DNA from: Chloroflexota bacterium
GTDB taxonomy: Bacteria; Chloroflexota; Dehalococcoidia; UBA2979
Reading direction: 5' to 3'
Assembly (NCBI GenBank): GCA_027592975.1
Contig: JAQCJS010000112.1
Span: forward strand, 1 to 5,100
DNA length: 5,100 bases
Position numbers and translations under genes: made by a program. The notes under the pieces are model-generated. The model saw only the letters and a program-made list of their open reading frames with translations, did not search any database and was not told where the DNA came from. Every line of letters begins with the position of its first letter. The first letter of the stretch is position 1. This document shows, piece by piece, positions 1-5,100 of this stretch.

Positions 1-1379
1 TGCTGGAGAACGAGGCGCTGGACGGCGATGCACCCGCCTCGATCGTGCAGTTCGGCGGACAGACGGCCGTGAACATGGCGCGCCCGCTGCACGCCGCCGC
101 GCTCCCGATCGCCGGTTCCTCCGCGGAGACGATCGACCTGGCCGAGGACCGCGGGCGCTTCGAGGCGATCCTGTCCAGCCTGAACATCCCACAGCCGCCC
201 GGCGCGGCGGTGCGGACGCTGGAAGACGCGCTGTCGACCGCAGCGGCGATCCGCTATCCCGTGCTCGTGCGCCCCTCGTACGTGCTGGGGGGCCGCGCGA
301 TGGAGGTGGTGCAGGACGCGAACGAGCTGGTGCGCTACTTCGGCGCCGCGCTCGCGGAGAACACCGGCGCCGTGCTGATCGACAAGTACCTCGACGGCCC
401 CGAGGTCGAGGCGGACGCGATCTGCGACGGCGAGACGGTGCTGATCCCCGGCATCATGGAGCACATCGAGCGGGCGGGCGTGCACTCCGGCGACTCGATG
501 GCCGTGTACCCGCCGCAACGCCTGACGCCGGAGCAGCGCGAGGCGATCCTCGACTACACCACGCGCATGGCGCTTGCCCTGGGCGTGCGCGGCCTGATGA
601 ACGTGCAGTTCGTGATCGCGCCCAGCGCGGAGCCGGACGGCCCCGGGGTGTTCGTGATCGAGGTGAACCCGCGCTCCTCGCGCACCGTCCCGTTCCTCTC
701 GAAGGTGACGGGCGTGCCCATGGTGCAGCTCGCCGTGAACATCATGCTCGGCAAGTCGCTCGCGGAGCAGGGCTACACGGGCGGCCTCTGGCCGGAGCGC
801 AATCTGGTCGCGGTGAAGGCACCCGTCTTCTCCATGGCGAAGCTGATCGGCGTAGACACGTTCCTGGGCCCGGAGATGAAGTCCACGGGCGAGGTGATGG
901 GCGTGGATCACACCTTCGAGGCCGCCGTGCGGAAGGCGATGATCGCCAGCGATCTGGATGTCCGCCCCGGCACGCCGTTCCTGCTCTCGCTCTCCAACCA
1001 GATGAAGGCGGAGGCCACGCCGCTGATCCGTCTCCTGCACGAGGCCGGCTGCCGGCTTTACGCCACGGAGGGCACCGCGGCGCTGGTGCGCGGGCTCGGC
1101 ATCCCGGTGGAGATGGTGACCAAGCGCCTGAACGAGGGCCACCCCAACGTGGTGGACGTGATCCGCGACGGCACCGTGGGCGCCGTGATCAATACGATCG
1201 AGGGCGGGCGCGCAGAGGTGCAGCGCGACGGGTTCCATATCCGCCGCAACGCCACCGAGATGCGCATCCCCTGCTTCACCTCCATCGACACCGCCCGCGC
1301 CGCGATCGAGGCGCTCGCCGCTCCCGATTCGTACGAGGTGAAGCCGCTGGTGGAGTACCGCGACGGAGCCCCCGCGTGA
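1..1379 (+). CDS. carB: Carbamoyl-phosphate synthase large subunit, C-terminal part (5' end outside window)
   Basis: Cytosolic enzyme that, with the CarA glutaminase, makes carbamoyl phosphate from bicarbonate, glutamine-derived ammonia and two ATP, feeding pyrimidine and arginine synthesis. Only the last ~458 residues of a protein normally near 1,070 are present; the frame is open to base 1, so the GTG at 45 is an internal Val (IVQFGGQT), not a start. Visible in order: the QFGGQT segment, the second ATP-grasp domain with RPSYVLGGRAMEVV (from nt 270) and the metal/ATP motif EVNPRSSRTVPF (Asn at 666), the KSTGEVMGV linker, then the MGS-like allosteric domain (about nt 963-1330). That domain keeps the Lys (1005), Thr (1065, 1074), Lys (1122) and Asn (1191) equivalent to the UMP-contact residues I recall for E. 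coli CarB. The stop overlaps the next gene by 4 nt. Family assignment is secure; allosteric behaviour is inferred. Confidence 0.97.
   Translation, partial: LENEALDGDAPASIVQFGGQTAVNMARPLHAAALPIAGSSAETIDLAEDRGRFEAILSSLNIPQPPGAAVRTLEDALSTAAAIRYPVLVRPSYVLGGRAMEVVQDANELVRYFGAALAENTGAVLIDKYLDGPEVEADAICDGETVLIPGIMEHIERAGVHSGDSMAVYPPQRLTPEQREAILDYTTRMALALGVRGLMNVQFVIAPSAEPDGPGVFVIEVNPRSSRTVPFLSKVTGVPMVQLAVNIMLGKSLAEQGYTGGLWPERNLVAVKAPVFSMAKLIGVDTFLGPEMKSTGEVMGVDHTFEAAVRKAMIASDLDVRPGTPFLLSLSNQMKAEATPLIRLLHEAGCRLYATEGTAALVRGLGIPVEMVTKRLNEGHPNVVDVIRDGTVGAVINTIEGGRAEVQRDGFHIRRNATEMRIPCFTSIDTARAAIEALAAPDSYEVKPLVEYRDGAPA
1365..1379 (+). promoter_or_regulatory. Shine-Dalgarno and GTGA stop/start overlap, carB to first HAD gene
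   Basis: GGAG at 1365-1368 lies inside the carB 3' end, 7 nt before the GTG at 1376. That GTG shares the sequence GTGA with the carB TGA stop (1377-1379). Spacing and overlap support this GTG as the real start and suggest translational coupling. Confidence 0.75.
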
Positions 1380-2035
1380 TCCAGGCCGTCCTCTTCGACT
1401 GCGACGGCACGCTCGCCGACTCCGAGCCGATGATCACCGCGAGCATCATCGACATGCTCGCGGACGAGGGCATCACCGTCACCGTCGACCAGGTGCGCGG
1501 AGTCTTCGGCCCGCCACTCCTCGAGATGGCCGAGCTGCTCATCGGCGAGCGGGTCACGCCGGAGCGCATGCAGCGGATGCGCGAGCGCTACTGGGTTCAC
1601 GCCGGGCCTCGATACGCGAGCGTCCGGCCGATGGCCGGCGCGGAGACGCTCCTCGATGCGCTGGCAGCGCACGCCGTCCCGCTCGCCATGGTGACCAACA
1701 AGACCGAGGCGTCGACCGCCGTGCAGATCGCGCAGTTCGGCTGGGACGGGCGCTTCTCCGCCGTCGTCTGCGCCGATAGCGTCGCGAACGCCAAGCCCGC
1801 CCCCGACCCCGCGATCGAGGCACTCCGGCGCCTCGCCAGTGCGCCTGCGCGCGCCGCATTCGTCGGCGACACCGAATCAGACACCGCCTGCGCGCGCGAC
1901 GCCGGCATCCCGCTGGTGATCGGCCTCACCGGCACCCGCAATGCGGCCCATCTGCTTGCCCACGGTGCGACGCACACGGTCGATCGCCTGGATCAGGTGC
2001 TCCCGCTGCTCCTCGCCGCGGAGATCCGCGCGTGA
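1376..2035 (+). CDS. HAD-superfamily phosphatase (PpaX/Gph-like), first of a tandem pair
   Basis: Predicted cytosolic Mg2+-dependent phosphohydrolase of 219 residues, the usual size for HAD subfamily IA enzymes with a C1 helical cap. All four catalytic motifs are present: motif I DCDGTLAD (nucleophile D8, acid/base D10), motif II Thr107 in VTNK, motif III Lys140 in NAKPAP, motif IV FVGDTESD (D165, D169). The cap lies about residues 16-85 and contains a GPP turn. Relatives include phosphoglycolate phosphatases, the pyrophosphatase PpaX and nucleotidases; the substrate cannot be told from the motifs. The GTG start is set by motif I only seven residues in, by a GGAG 7 nt upstream, and by the 4-nt overlap with carB. 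It overlaps the next, paralogous gene by 4 nt, so it is coupled into the pyrimidine operon. Active as judged by motifs; role inferred only from position. Confidence 0.93.
   Translation: MIQAVLFDCDGTLADSEPMITASIIDMLADEGITVTVDQVRGVFGPPLLEMAELLIGERVTPERMQRMRERYWVHAGPRYASVRPMAGAETLLDALAAHAVPLAMVTNKTEASTAVQIAQFGWDGRFSAVVCADSVANAKPAPDPAIEALRRLASAPARAAFVGDTESDTACARDAGIPLVIGLTGTRNAAHLLAHGATHTVDRLDQVLPLLLAAEIRA
2020..2035 (+). promoter_or_regulatory. Shine-Dalgarno and GTGA overlap between the two HAD genes
   Basis: GGAGA starting at 2020 precedes the GTG at 2032 by about 8 nt. The GTG shares GTGA with the upstream TGA stop (2033-2035). This is the same arrangement as at the carB junction and fixes the start of the second HAD gene. 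Confidence 0.75.
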
Positions 2036-2712
2036 GCCGGCTCGTGGACGCGGTGCTGTTCGACCTCGACGGGACGCTCGTCGACTCCCATCACGCGATC
2101 GCGCTCGCAATGGTGGAGGCACTCCGCGCGCACGACATCACGATCGATGTCGACCGGCTCATGCCGATGATCGGCCCGCCGATAGACACGCTCGCGATGC
2201 ACCTCGGCGCGACGGCCGAGGCGGCGGCGCTGATCAACCGCGACTACCTGCGCCTCTACCACGGCGAGCACATCCGTCAGACGCCGGAGCACGCCGGGGC
2301 GACGGAGCTGCTGCTCAGCCTGCACCAGGCCGGCATCGCGCTGGGCATCGTCACGAACAAGGTGGAGGAGGGCGCGCGCATCGTCGTGGAGGTGGAGGGC
2401 TGGCAGGCGCTCTTCGGCGTGGTTGTCGGCCGCGACACCCCGGGGGCGGCGGCGAAGCCGAGTCCCGAGGCCGCCCGCTACGCGCTCGCCGCCCTCGACA
2501 TCGCGCCCCAGCGTGCGGCGTTCGTCGGTGACACGGAGTACGACGCGCGCTGCGCCGCGGCGGCGGGCATCCCGTACGTGATCATGCTGGACGCGAACCG
2601 CGATCCGGCCCTGCTGCGCGCCGAGGGGGCAACACACATCGTCCGCGACCTCGAAGAGGCGGGCGCGATCCTGCTCGGTGTCGAGGCCGACCGGCTGGGG
2701 GTGAGCTGGTGA
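2032..2712 (+). CDS. HAD-superfamily phosphatase (PpaX/Gph-like), second of a tandem pair
   Basis: Predicted cytosolic Mg2+-dependent phosphohydrolase of 226 residues, closely related to its upstream neighbour. Motif I is FDLDGTLVDS (D11 nucleophile, D13 acid/base), motif II Thr108 in IVTNK, motif III Lys142 in AAKPSP, motif IV FVGDTEYD (D167, D171). Both paralogs share AVLFD.DGTL.DS, a GPP turn in the cap, the unusual TNK after the motif II strand, RAAFVGDTE.D, AGIP.VI and a late EGATHIV/HGATHTV segment, and they align nearly without gaps, which points to tandem duplication. The caps differ most (for example YHGEHIRQTPEHAGA here), so substrate preference may differ. It starts at GTG in a 4-nt overlap and ends in another 4-nt overlap with the PyrK-like gene. 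Phosphoglycolate phosphatase, nucleotidase or pyrophosphatase activity are all possible. Confidence 0.93.
   Translation: MSRLVDAVLFDLDGTLVDSHHAIALAMVEALRAHDITIDVDRLMPMIGPPIDTLAMHLGATAEAAALINRDYLRLYHGEHIRQTPEHAGATELLLSLHQAGIALGIVTNKVEEGARIVVEVEGWQALFGVVVGRDTPGAAAKPSPEAARYALAALDIAPQRAAFVGDTEYDARCAAAAGIPYVIMLDANRDPALLRAEGATHIVRDLEEAGAILLGVEADRLGVSW
2697..2712 (+). promoter_or_regulatory. Shine-Dalgarno-like run and GTGA overlap before the PyrK-like gene
   Basis: A purine-rich stretch GGGGGTGAG (2697-2705) precedes the GTG at 2709, with the GGGGG part 7 nt away. The GTG overlaps the TGA stop at 2710-2712. This is the third GTGA junction in a row and supports coupled translation. Confidence 0.65.
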
Positions 2713-3485
2713 GATCGTTCCACGCGGAAATCACTGACAGCGTCCGCCTGTACGGCGACACGCACCTGCTCTGGTTCGTCTCGCCGCCGGACATGCGAAG
2801 CGCCACCCCCGGGCAGTTCGTGATGGCCTACGCCGGTGACGGCGCCGATCCCCTGCTGGGCCGCGCCCTCTCCGTGCACCGCCTCCGCACTACGGCTCGC
2901 GGCGCGGAGTTCGCGCTGCTCTTCGATGTCGTCGGGCGCGGCACGGACTGGTTCGCCCGCCGGCGTGCGGGTGACGAGGTGCGCATGGTCGGGCCGCTGG
3001 GCCGCGGCTTCGAGCCGCGCGAGCGCGTGGAGCGCATGCTCCTCGTCGGCGGCGGCATCGGCTCGGCGCCCCTCGTCTGGCTCGCGGACGAACTGGTCGC
3101 GCAGGGGCGCGAGGTGACGATGATCCTCGGTGGGCGCACGCCGGAGCAGATCTACCCCGCGGAGCTGCTGCACCCCTCAGTCGAACTGATCGTCACCACG
3201 GAGGATGGCGGCCTGGGCGAGCGCGGTCGCGTCACCGCGCCGTTCGCGCGGCTGCTGCCGTGGTGCGACCAGGCCTTCACGTGCGGCCCGGAGCCGATGT
3301 TTGAGGCGCTCTACGGCACGCTGCGCGACTCCGGCCTCCGCAAGCCCGTGCAAGGGCTCTGGGAGGGCCGCATGGCCTGCGGCATGGGCATCTGCTACTC
3401 CTGCGCGGTGTTCCCCCGACAGGGCGGCGTGAAGCTTGTCTGCCACGACGGCCCGATGTTCGATCTCCGCGACGTGTACGCCTAG
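2709..3485 (+). CDS. pyrK: Dihydroorotate dehydrogenase B electron-transfer subunit (PyrK-like, FAD and [2Fe-2S])
   Basis: Cytosolic iron-sulfur flavoprotein that accepts electrons from the FMN subunit PyrD during dihydroorotate oxidation to orotate and passes them to NAD+. The 258-residue length is normal. An FR-type FAD-binding barrel comes first (about residues 1-100), with GRALSVH (R52, S55) in the place of the usual RPxS FAD motif and VVGRGTDWF plus VGPLGRGFE after it. An NAD-binding half follows, with LVGGGIGSAPL (G114-G118) and CGPEPM (C192). The C-terminal cluster motif is C224-x4-C229-x2-C232-x12-C245, the PyrK type, followed by HDGPMFDLRDV. Its place downstream of carB supports the pyrimidine role. 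No pyrD follows, so a related NAD(P)H:ferredoxin or hydrogenase-type FAD/Fe-S subunit is the main alternative; context makes PyrK more likely. Confidence 0.9.
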   Translation: MRSFHAEITDSVRLYGDTHLLWFVSPPDMRSATPGQFVMAYAGDGADPLLGRALSVHRLRTTARGAEFALLFDVVGRGTDWFARRRAGDEVRMVGPLGRGFEPRERVERMLLVGGGIGSAPLVWLADELVAQGREVTMILGGRTPEQIYPAELLHPSVELIVTTEDGGLGERGRVTAPFARLLPWCDQAFTCGPEPMFEALYGTLRDSGLRKPVQGLWEGRMACGMGICYSCAVFPRQGGVKLVCHDGPMFDLRDVYA

Positions 3486-3520
3486 CCGCGCGATGTCCCG
3501 TACGCTGGAACGGCACGTCG

Positions 3521-3531
3521 AAGGGATCACG
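3521..3531 (+). promoter_or_regulatory. Ribosome binding site choosing the ATG at 3532
   Basis: AAGGG at 3521-3525 sits 6 nt before the ATG at 3532. The in-frame ATG at 3493 has no comparable purine-rich stretch, since it is preceded by TAGCCGCGCG. This favours the shorter protein. Confidence 0.55.
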
Positions 3532-3813
3532 ATGCGCCTCCGTACCCACCACCTGCTCGTCCTGCTTGGCCTGGGCGCTGGCTTGCTCGTCGCGACACTG
3601 GTCGAGACCGACCCCGCGTACCTCGGCTGGGTGTTCGCGATCGGCAGCGGGTTGGCCGGGGGCGCGTTCCTCGCGGCGATCTTCTCCGGCGATGCGCTGG
3701 CGAGCGGGCCGCCGGCGCGCACCGGTCGAGGCGCCCGCGGCCGGCCCGCCTGGTTCGACGAGGATGACTCCACACCCGCGCCCGGCGACGCTCCGCGCAA
3801 CGAGCGGCGCTGA
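3532..3813 (+). CDS. Small two-helix membrane protein of unknown function
   Basis: Predicted inner-membrane protein of 93 residues; I do not recognise the family. Two hydrophobic segments are visible, about residues 8-24 (LLVLLGLGAGLLVATLV) and 29-51 (glycine/alanine-rich, ending FLAAIF), joined by a short acidic loop ETDP. A polar, probably disordered tail (about 54-93) carries Arg clusters (RTGRGARGR) and then acidic FDEDD. Basic residues at the N-terminus and in the tail predict both ends in the cytoplasm. The first helix could be misread as a signal peptide, but the adjacent second helix argues against that. The start at 3532 is chosen for its Shine-Dalgarno site; an in-frame ATG at 3493 would add 13 polar residues. 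It lies 46 nt after pyrK and 1 nt before the next gene, so it is likely co-expressed with that gene. No function is assigned. Confidence 0.72.
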   Translation: MRLRTHHLLVLLGLGAGLLVATLVETDPAYLGWVFAIGSGLAGGAFLAAIFSGDALASGPPARTGRGARGRPAWFDEDDSTPAPGDAPRNERR

Positions 3814-3814
3814 C

Positions 3815-4237
3815 ATGGCGACCACGCGAGACCTGGCGCTCCGGCTGTACGCGACGATCAACGAGGCGATCCGCACGCGGGACATCAACGCACTGGACGC
3901 CGTAGTCGCGCCCGGCCTCGTGGATCACAGCCCCAGCCCCGGCCAGTTGCCGGGCCGCGAGGGGATGAAGCTCGCGTTCGCTGAGTTCCTGCCCGCCTTC
4001 CCGGACCTGGTCTTCACGGTTGAGGACGTGCTGATCGAGGGTGACCGTGCCGCCATCCGCCTCACCTCCCTCGGCACGCACCTCGGCCCGGTCGGGGACG
4101 TGGCGCCGACAGGCCGGGTGATCCGCCAGCACGGGATCGACATCCTCCGCTTTCAGGATGGCCTCCTGGTGGAGCGCTGGGGCGAGTTCGACAACCTCGA
4201 TTTCCTGCAGCAGCTCCAGGGGCGCGCGCACGCCTGA
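3815..4237 (+). CDS. SnoaL-like / ester-cyclase-type protein (NTF2-like fold)
   Basis: Predicted cytosolic protein of 140 residues, the usual length for the SnoaL-like polyketide cyclase family, a cone-shaped alpha+beta (NTF2-like) fold. The family pattern is clear: an N-terminal helix (LALRLYATINEAIRTRD), VDHSP (H38), PGREGMK (48-52), FPDLVFTVEDVLIEGDRAAIR (P63-R82), GTHLGP, the APTGRVI segment, HGIDILRF.DGLLVERWGEFD (H106, D126) and a final LDFLQQL helix. Characterised members cyclise polyketides by aldol condensation, but most family members lack known substrates and no polyketide genes are nearby, so a specific reaction should not be assumed. The ATG at 3815 is 1 nt after the upstream stop (TGACATG); the only Shine-Dalgarno-like stretch (GAGCGG near 3802) is weak, suggesting coupled translation. 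Longer in-frame extensions upstream merely overlap the membrane-protein gene. Confidence 0.88.
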   Translation: MATTRDLALRLYATINEAIRTRDINALDAVVAPGLVDHSPSPGQLPGREGMKLAFAEFLPAFPDLVFTVEDVLIEGDRAAIRLTSLGTHLGPVGDVAPTGRVIRQHGIDILRFQDGLLVERWGEFDNLDFLQQLQGRAHA

Positions 4238-4243
4238 GACGCA

Positions 4244-4275
4244 GGAGGGGCCGCGCATCGCTGCACGGCCCCTCC
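4244..4275. terminator. GC-rich hairpin between convergent genes, probable bidirectional terminator
   Basis: Perfect 10-bp inverted repeat: GGAGGGGCCG (4244-4253) pairs with CGGCCCCTCC (4266-4275). After one C/A mismatch the stem can continue for three more pairs (4255-4257 with 4262-4264), closing on a TCGC tetraloop. It lies 6 nt past the stop of the SnoaL-like gene and 25 nt past the end of the converging NYN gene, where both transcripts should end. No T-run follows on either strand, so it is not a classical intrinsic terminator; in high-GC genomes such U-less hairpins are common at convergent ends. The rest of the 63-nt gap shows nothing else. Confidence 0.65.
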
Positions 4276-4300
4276 ACCCTCTGCTGTCCGGCGACTCCGG

Positions 4301-5100
4301 CTAGGTGATGCGATCCACCACCGTGCCGAGTTCGAGGTAGTGGTCGGCCAGCGCGCGCATCTCCAGTGAGGTGCTGCCGGCGAACGCGACCACCTCCACG
4401 CGCACGCCGCGGTTCTGGACGGCCTCCACGGCGCGGGCGAAGTCCGCGTCGCCGGAGACGATCGCGATCACCTCCACGCGATCGGCCATGGACACCATGT
4501 CGATCGCCATCTCGACATCGAAGTTGCCCTTGATCGAGCCGTCCGCGAAGCGCTTCAGCGACTTCGTGACAATGCGGTAGTCGTATGGCACGAACGGCGC
4601 GACGAACTTCTGATGCTCGATCGGCTCGCGCGGATCGTCGGAGATCGGCGAGTAGGCCGTGGCGCGGACCAGTTGGCGGCCTTCGCGCAGCATGCTCAGG
4701 AGGCGGCCCATGTGAACCGGGCGGCCACCCTCCACGCCGTACATCAGGTTCGGCACATCCACGAAGATGCCGAGGCGCGGGCGGTAGCCGCCACGGTCGA
4801 CCTGCTGGCCGAGCGTCAGCATCCCCGCGCGCAGCTCCGCCAGGACGGTGCGCTGCTGCTCCACCAGCGCGCGCAGCCGACCGACCTCCGTCGCCACCGC
4901 AGCAGCGTCACCGGAGACCGGCTCAACGGCGGGCAGGGCCGGCGGGGCGCTCTCCGGTGTGAAGGGTGCTTCCGGTGCTGCCGGCATCTCCTCCGGCGTC
5001 ACCAGGTCCGTCGGAGTCTCTTCCGGGGTCACCGCTTCGGGAGCGGCGGCGGCGGAACGGCGGCGCGGCGCGCGCGTACGGCGCGGCGTCTCCTCTGCCT
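4301..5100 (-). CDS. NYN-domain (LabA/DUF88-type) putative ribonuclease, N-terminus running off the window
   Basis: Predicted cytosolic PIN-like (NYN) nuclease. Numbering from the Val codon at 5030-5032: a Pro/Glu/Ala-rich leader (1-45), a probable coiled coil (about 46-80, EVGRLRALVEQQRTVLAEL), then the NYN domain (86-243). Acidic sites fit the family: D92 in FVDVPNLMYG, D172 and D178 in KGNFDVEMAIDM, D195 and D197 in SGDADF, followed by NRGVRVEVV and the ending ALADHYLELG. The first GTG in frame is at 5032, but I judge it internal: no Shine-Dalgarno precedes it, the frame stays open to base 5100, and the upstream codons read as an Arg/Pro-rich continuation (AEETPRRTRAPRRRSAAAA) of the same low-complexity style. 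The gene converges on the plus-strand operon and shares the hairpin at 4244-4275. Family members act on RNA or in regulation; the target here is unknown. Confidence 0.88.
   Translation of the reverse strand, partial: AEETPRRTRAPRRRSAAAAPEAVTPEETPTDLVTPEEMPAAPEAPFTPESAPPALPAVEPVSGDAAAVATEVGRLRALVEQQRTVLAELRAGMLTLGQQVDRGGYRPRLGIFVDVPNLMYGVEGGRPVHMGRLLSMLREGRQLVRATAYSPISDDPREPIEHQKFVAPFVPYDYRIVTKSLKRFADGSIKGNFDVEMAIDMVSMADRVEVIAIVSGDADFARAVEAVQNRGVRVEVVAFAGSTSLEMRALADHYLELGTVVDRIT
4982..5032 (-). repeat. Short peptide repeat VTPEE(T/M)P in the NYN protein leader
   Basis: The leader contains VTPEETP (5012-5032) and VTPEEMP (4982-5002), ten residues apart, with a looser FTPES soon after. The repeat is seen at protein level and suggests a low-complexity, probably disordered spacer. 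Because the first copy begins with the Val encoded by GTG 5030-5032, matching the Val of the second copy, it also argues that this GTG is not a start codon. Confidence 0.6.

Noticed and set aside
45..47. GTG at 45 as the start of a 444-residue protein
   Set aside because: The frame is open upstream to the window edge and reads as CarB sequence; GTG is the Val of the conserved IVQFGGQT segment.
1376..2712. The two HAD genes as one gene split by a frameshift
   Set aside because: Each has its own full set of four HAD motifs, its own start with a Shine-Dalgarno site and normal family length, so they are two intact genes.
1058..3173. Several antisense and alternate-frame open reading frames of 100-230 codons across the HAD and pyrK genes
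   Set aside because: They lie wholly opposite or out of frame with genes carrying complete catalytic motifs, and have low-complexity Arg-rich products with no ribosome binding sites of note.
3501..3506. TACGCT as a -10 promoter element in the gap after pyrK
   Set aside because: It fits TANNNT, but no convincing -35 element lies at the right distance and such hexamers arise by chance; not strong enough to list.
3493..3531. ATG at 3493 as the start of the small membrane protein
   Set aside because: It lacks a Shine-Dalgarno site and adds only a polar stretch before the first helix, while ATG 3532 has AAGGG 6 nt upstream. It is not excluded.
3277..4258. Long minus-strand open frames opposite the pyrK 3' end, the membrane protein and the SnoaL-like gene
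   Set aside because: Their translations are Arg/Pro/Ala-rich with no recognisable motif and are mirrored by well-supported plus-strand genes; long antisense frames are expected at this GC content.
4301..5100. NYN-domain gene as part of a toxin-antitoxin or defence module
   Set aside because: No small partner gene or other defence gene is visible beside it; NYN proteins of this type are widespread housekeeping or regulatory genes, and the upstream side is outside the window.

Overview
This is a dense, very GC-rich bacterial segment with almost no intergenic DNA. It carries the tail of a pyrimidine-biosynthesis operon on the plus strand and one NYN-domain gene converging from the minus strand. 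The coding style fits a high-GC bacterium: GTG starts, GTGA stop/start overlaps and Shine-Dalgarno sites inside the upstream gene. The CarB variant (EVNPRSSRTVPF) and a PyrK-type electron-transfer subunit are typical of Chloroflexota and Gram-positive-like lineages. I lean towards a high-GC Chloroflexota, but this is a weak taxonomic inference because there is no rRNA or other marker here.

Layout. 1-1379: C-terminal ~458 residues of carbamoyl-phosphate synthase large subunit (carB; the 5' part lies outside the window). 1376-2035 and 2032-2712: two tandem, clearly paralogous HAD-superfamily phosphatases. 2709-3485: a PyrK-like FAD/[2Fe-2S] electron-transfer subunit of dihydroorotate dehydrogenase. 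These four genes are joined by three identical 4-nt GTGA overlaps, so they are almost certainly co-transcribed and translationally coupled. After a 46-nt gap come a small two-helix membrane protein (3532-3813) and a SnoaL-like/ester-cyclase-type protein (3815-4237), separated from each other by 1 nt. A strong GC-rich hairpin (4244-4275) sits between the converging genes. The minus-strand gene (4301 to the window edge) encodes a LabA/DUF88-type NYN-domain putative ribonuclease with a coiled-coil and a Pro/Glu/Ala-rich N-terminus; its true start appears to lie beyond base 5100.

How they fit together. CarB makes carbamoyl phosphate, the first committed precursor of UMP, and PyrK passes electrons from dihydroorotate oxidation (by a PyrD not in this window) to NAD+. 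The two HAD phosphatases between them are the unexpected part: their position suggests a role in nucleotide or phosphometabolite turnover linked to pyrimidine synthesis, but their substrates cannot be read from sequence. The membrane protein and the SnoaL-like protein may be a readthrough extension of the same transcript or a separate unit. I found no mobile element, CRISPR array, tRNA or rRNA, and no convincing novel multi-gene system. The best leads are the embedded phosphatase pair and the PyrK without an adjacent PyrD.
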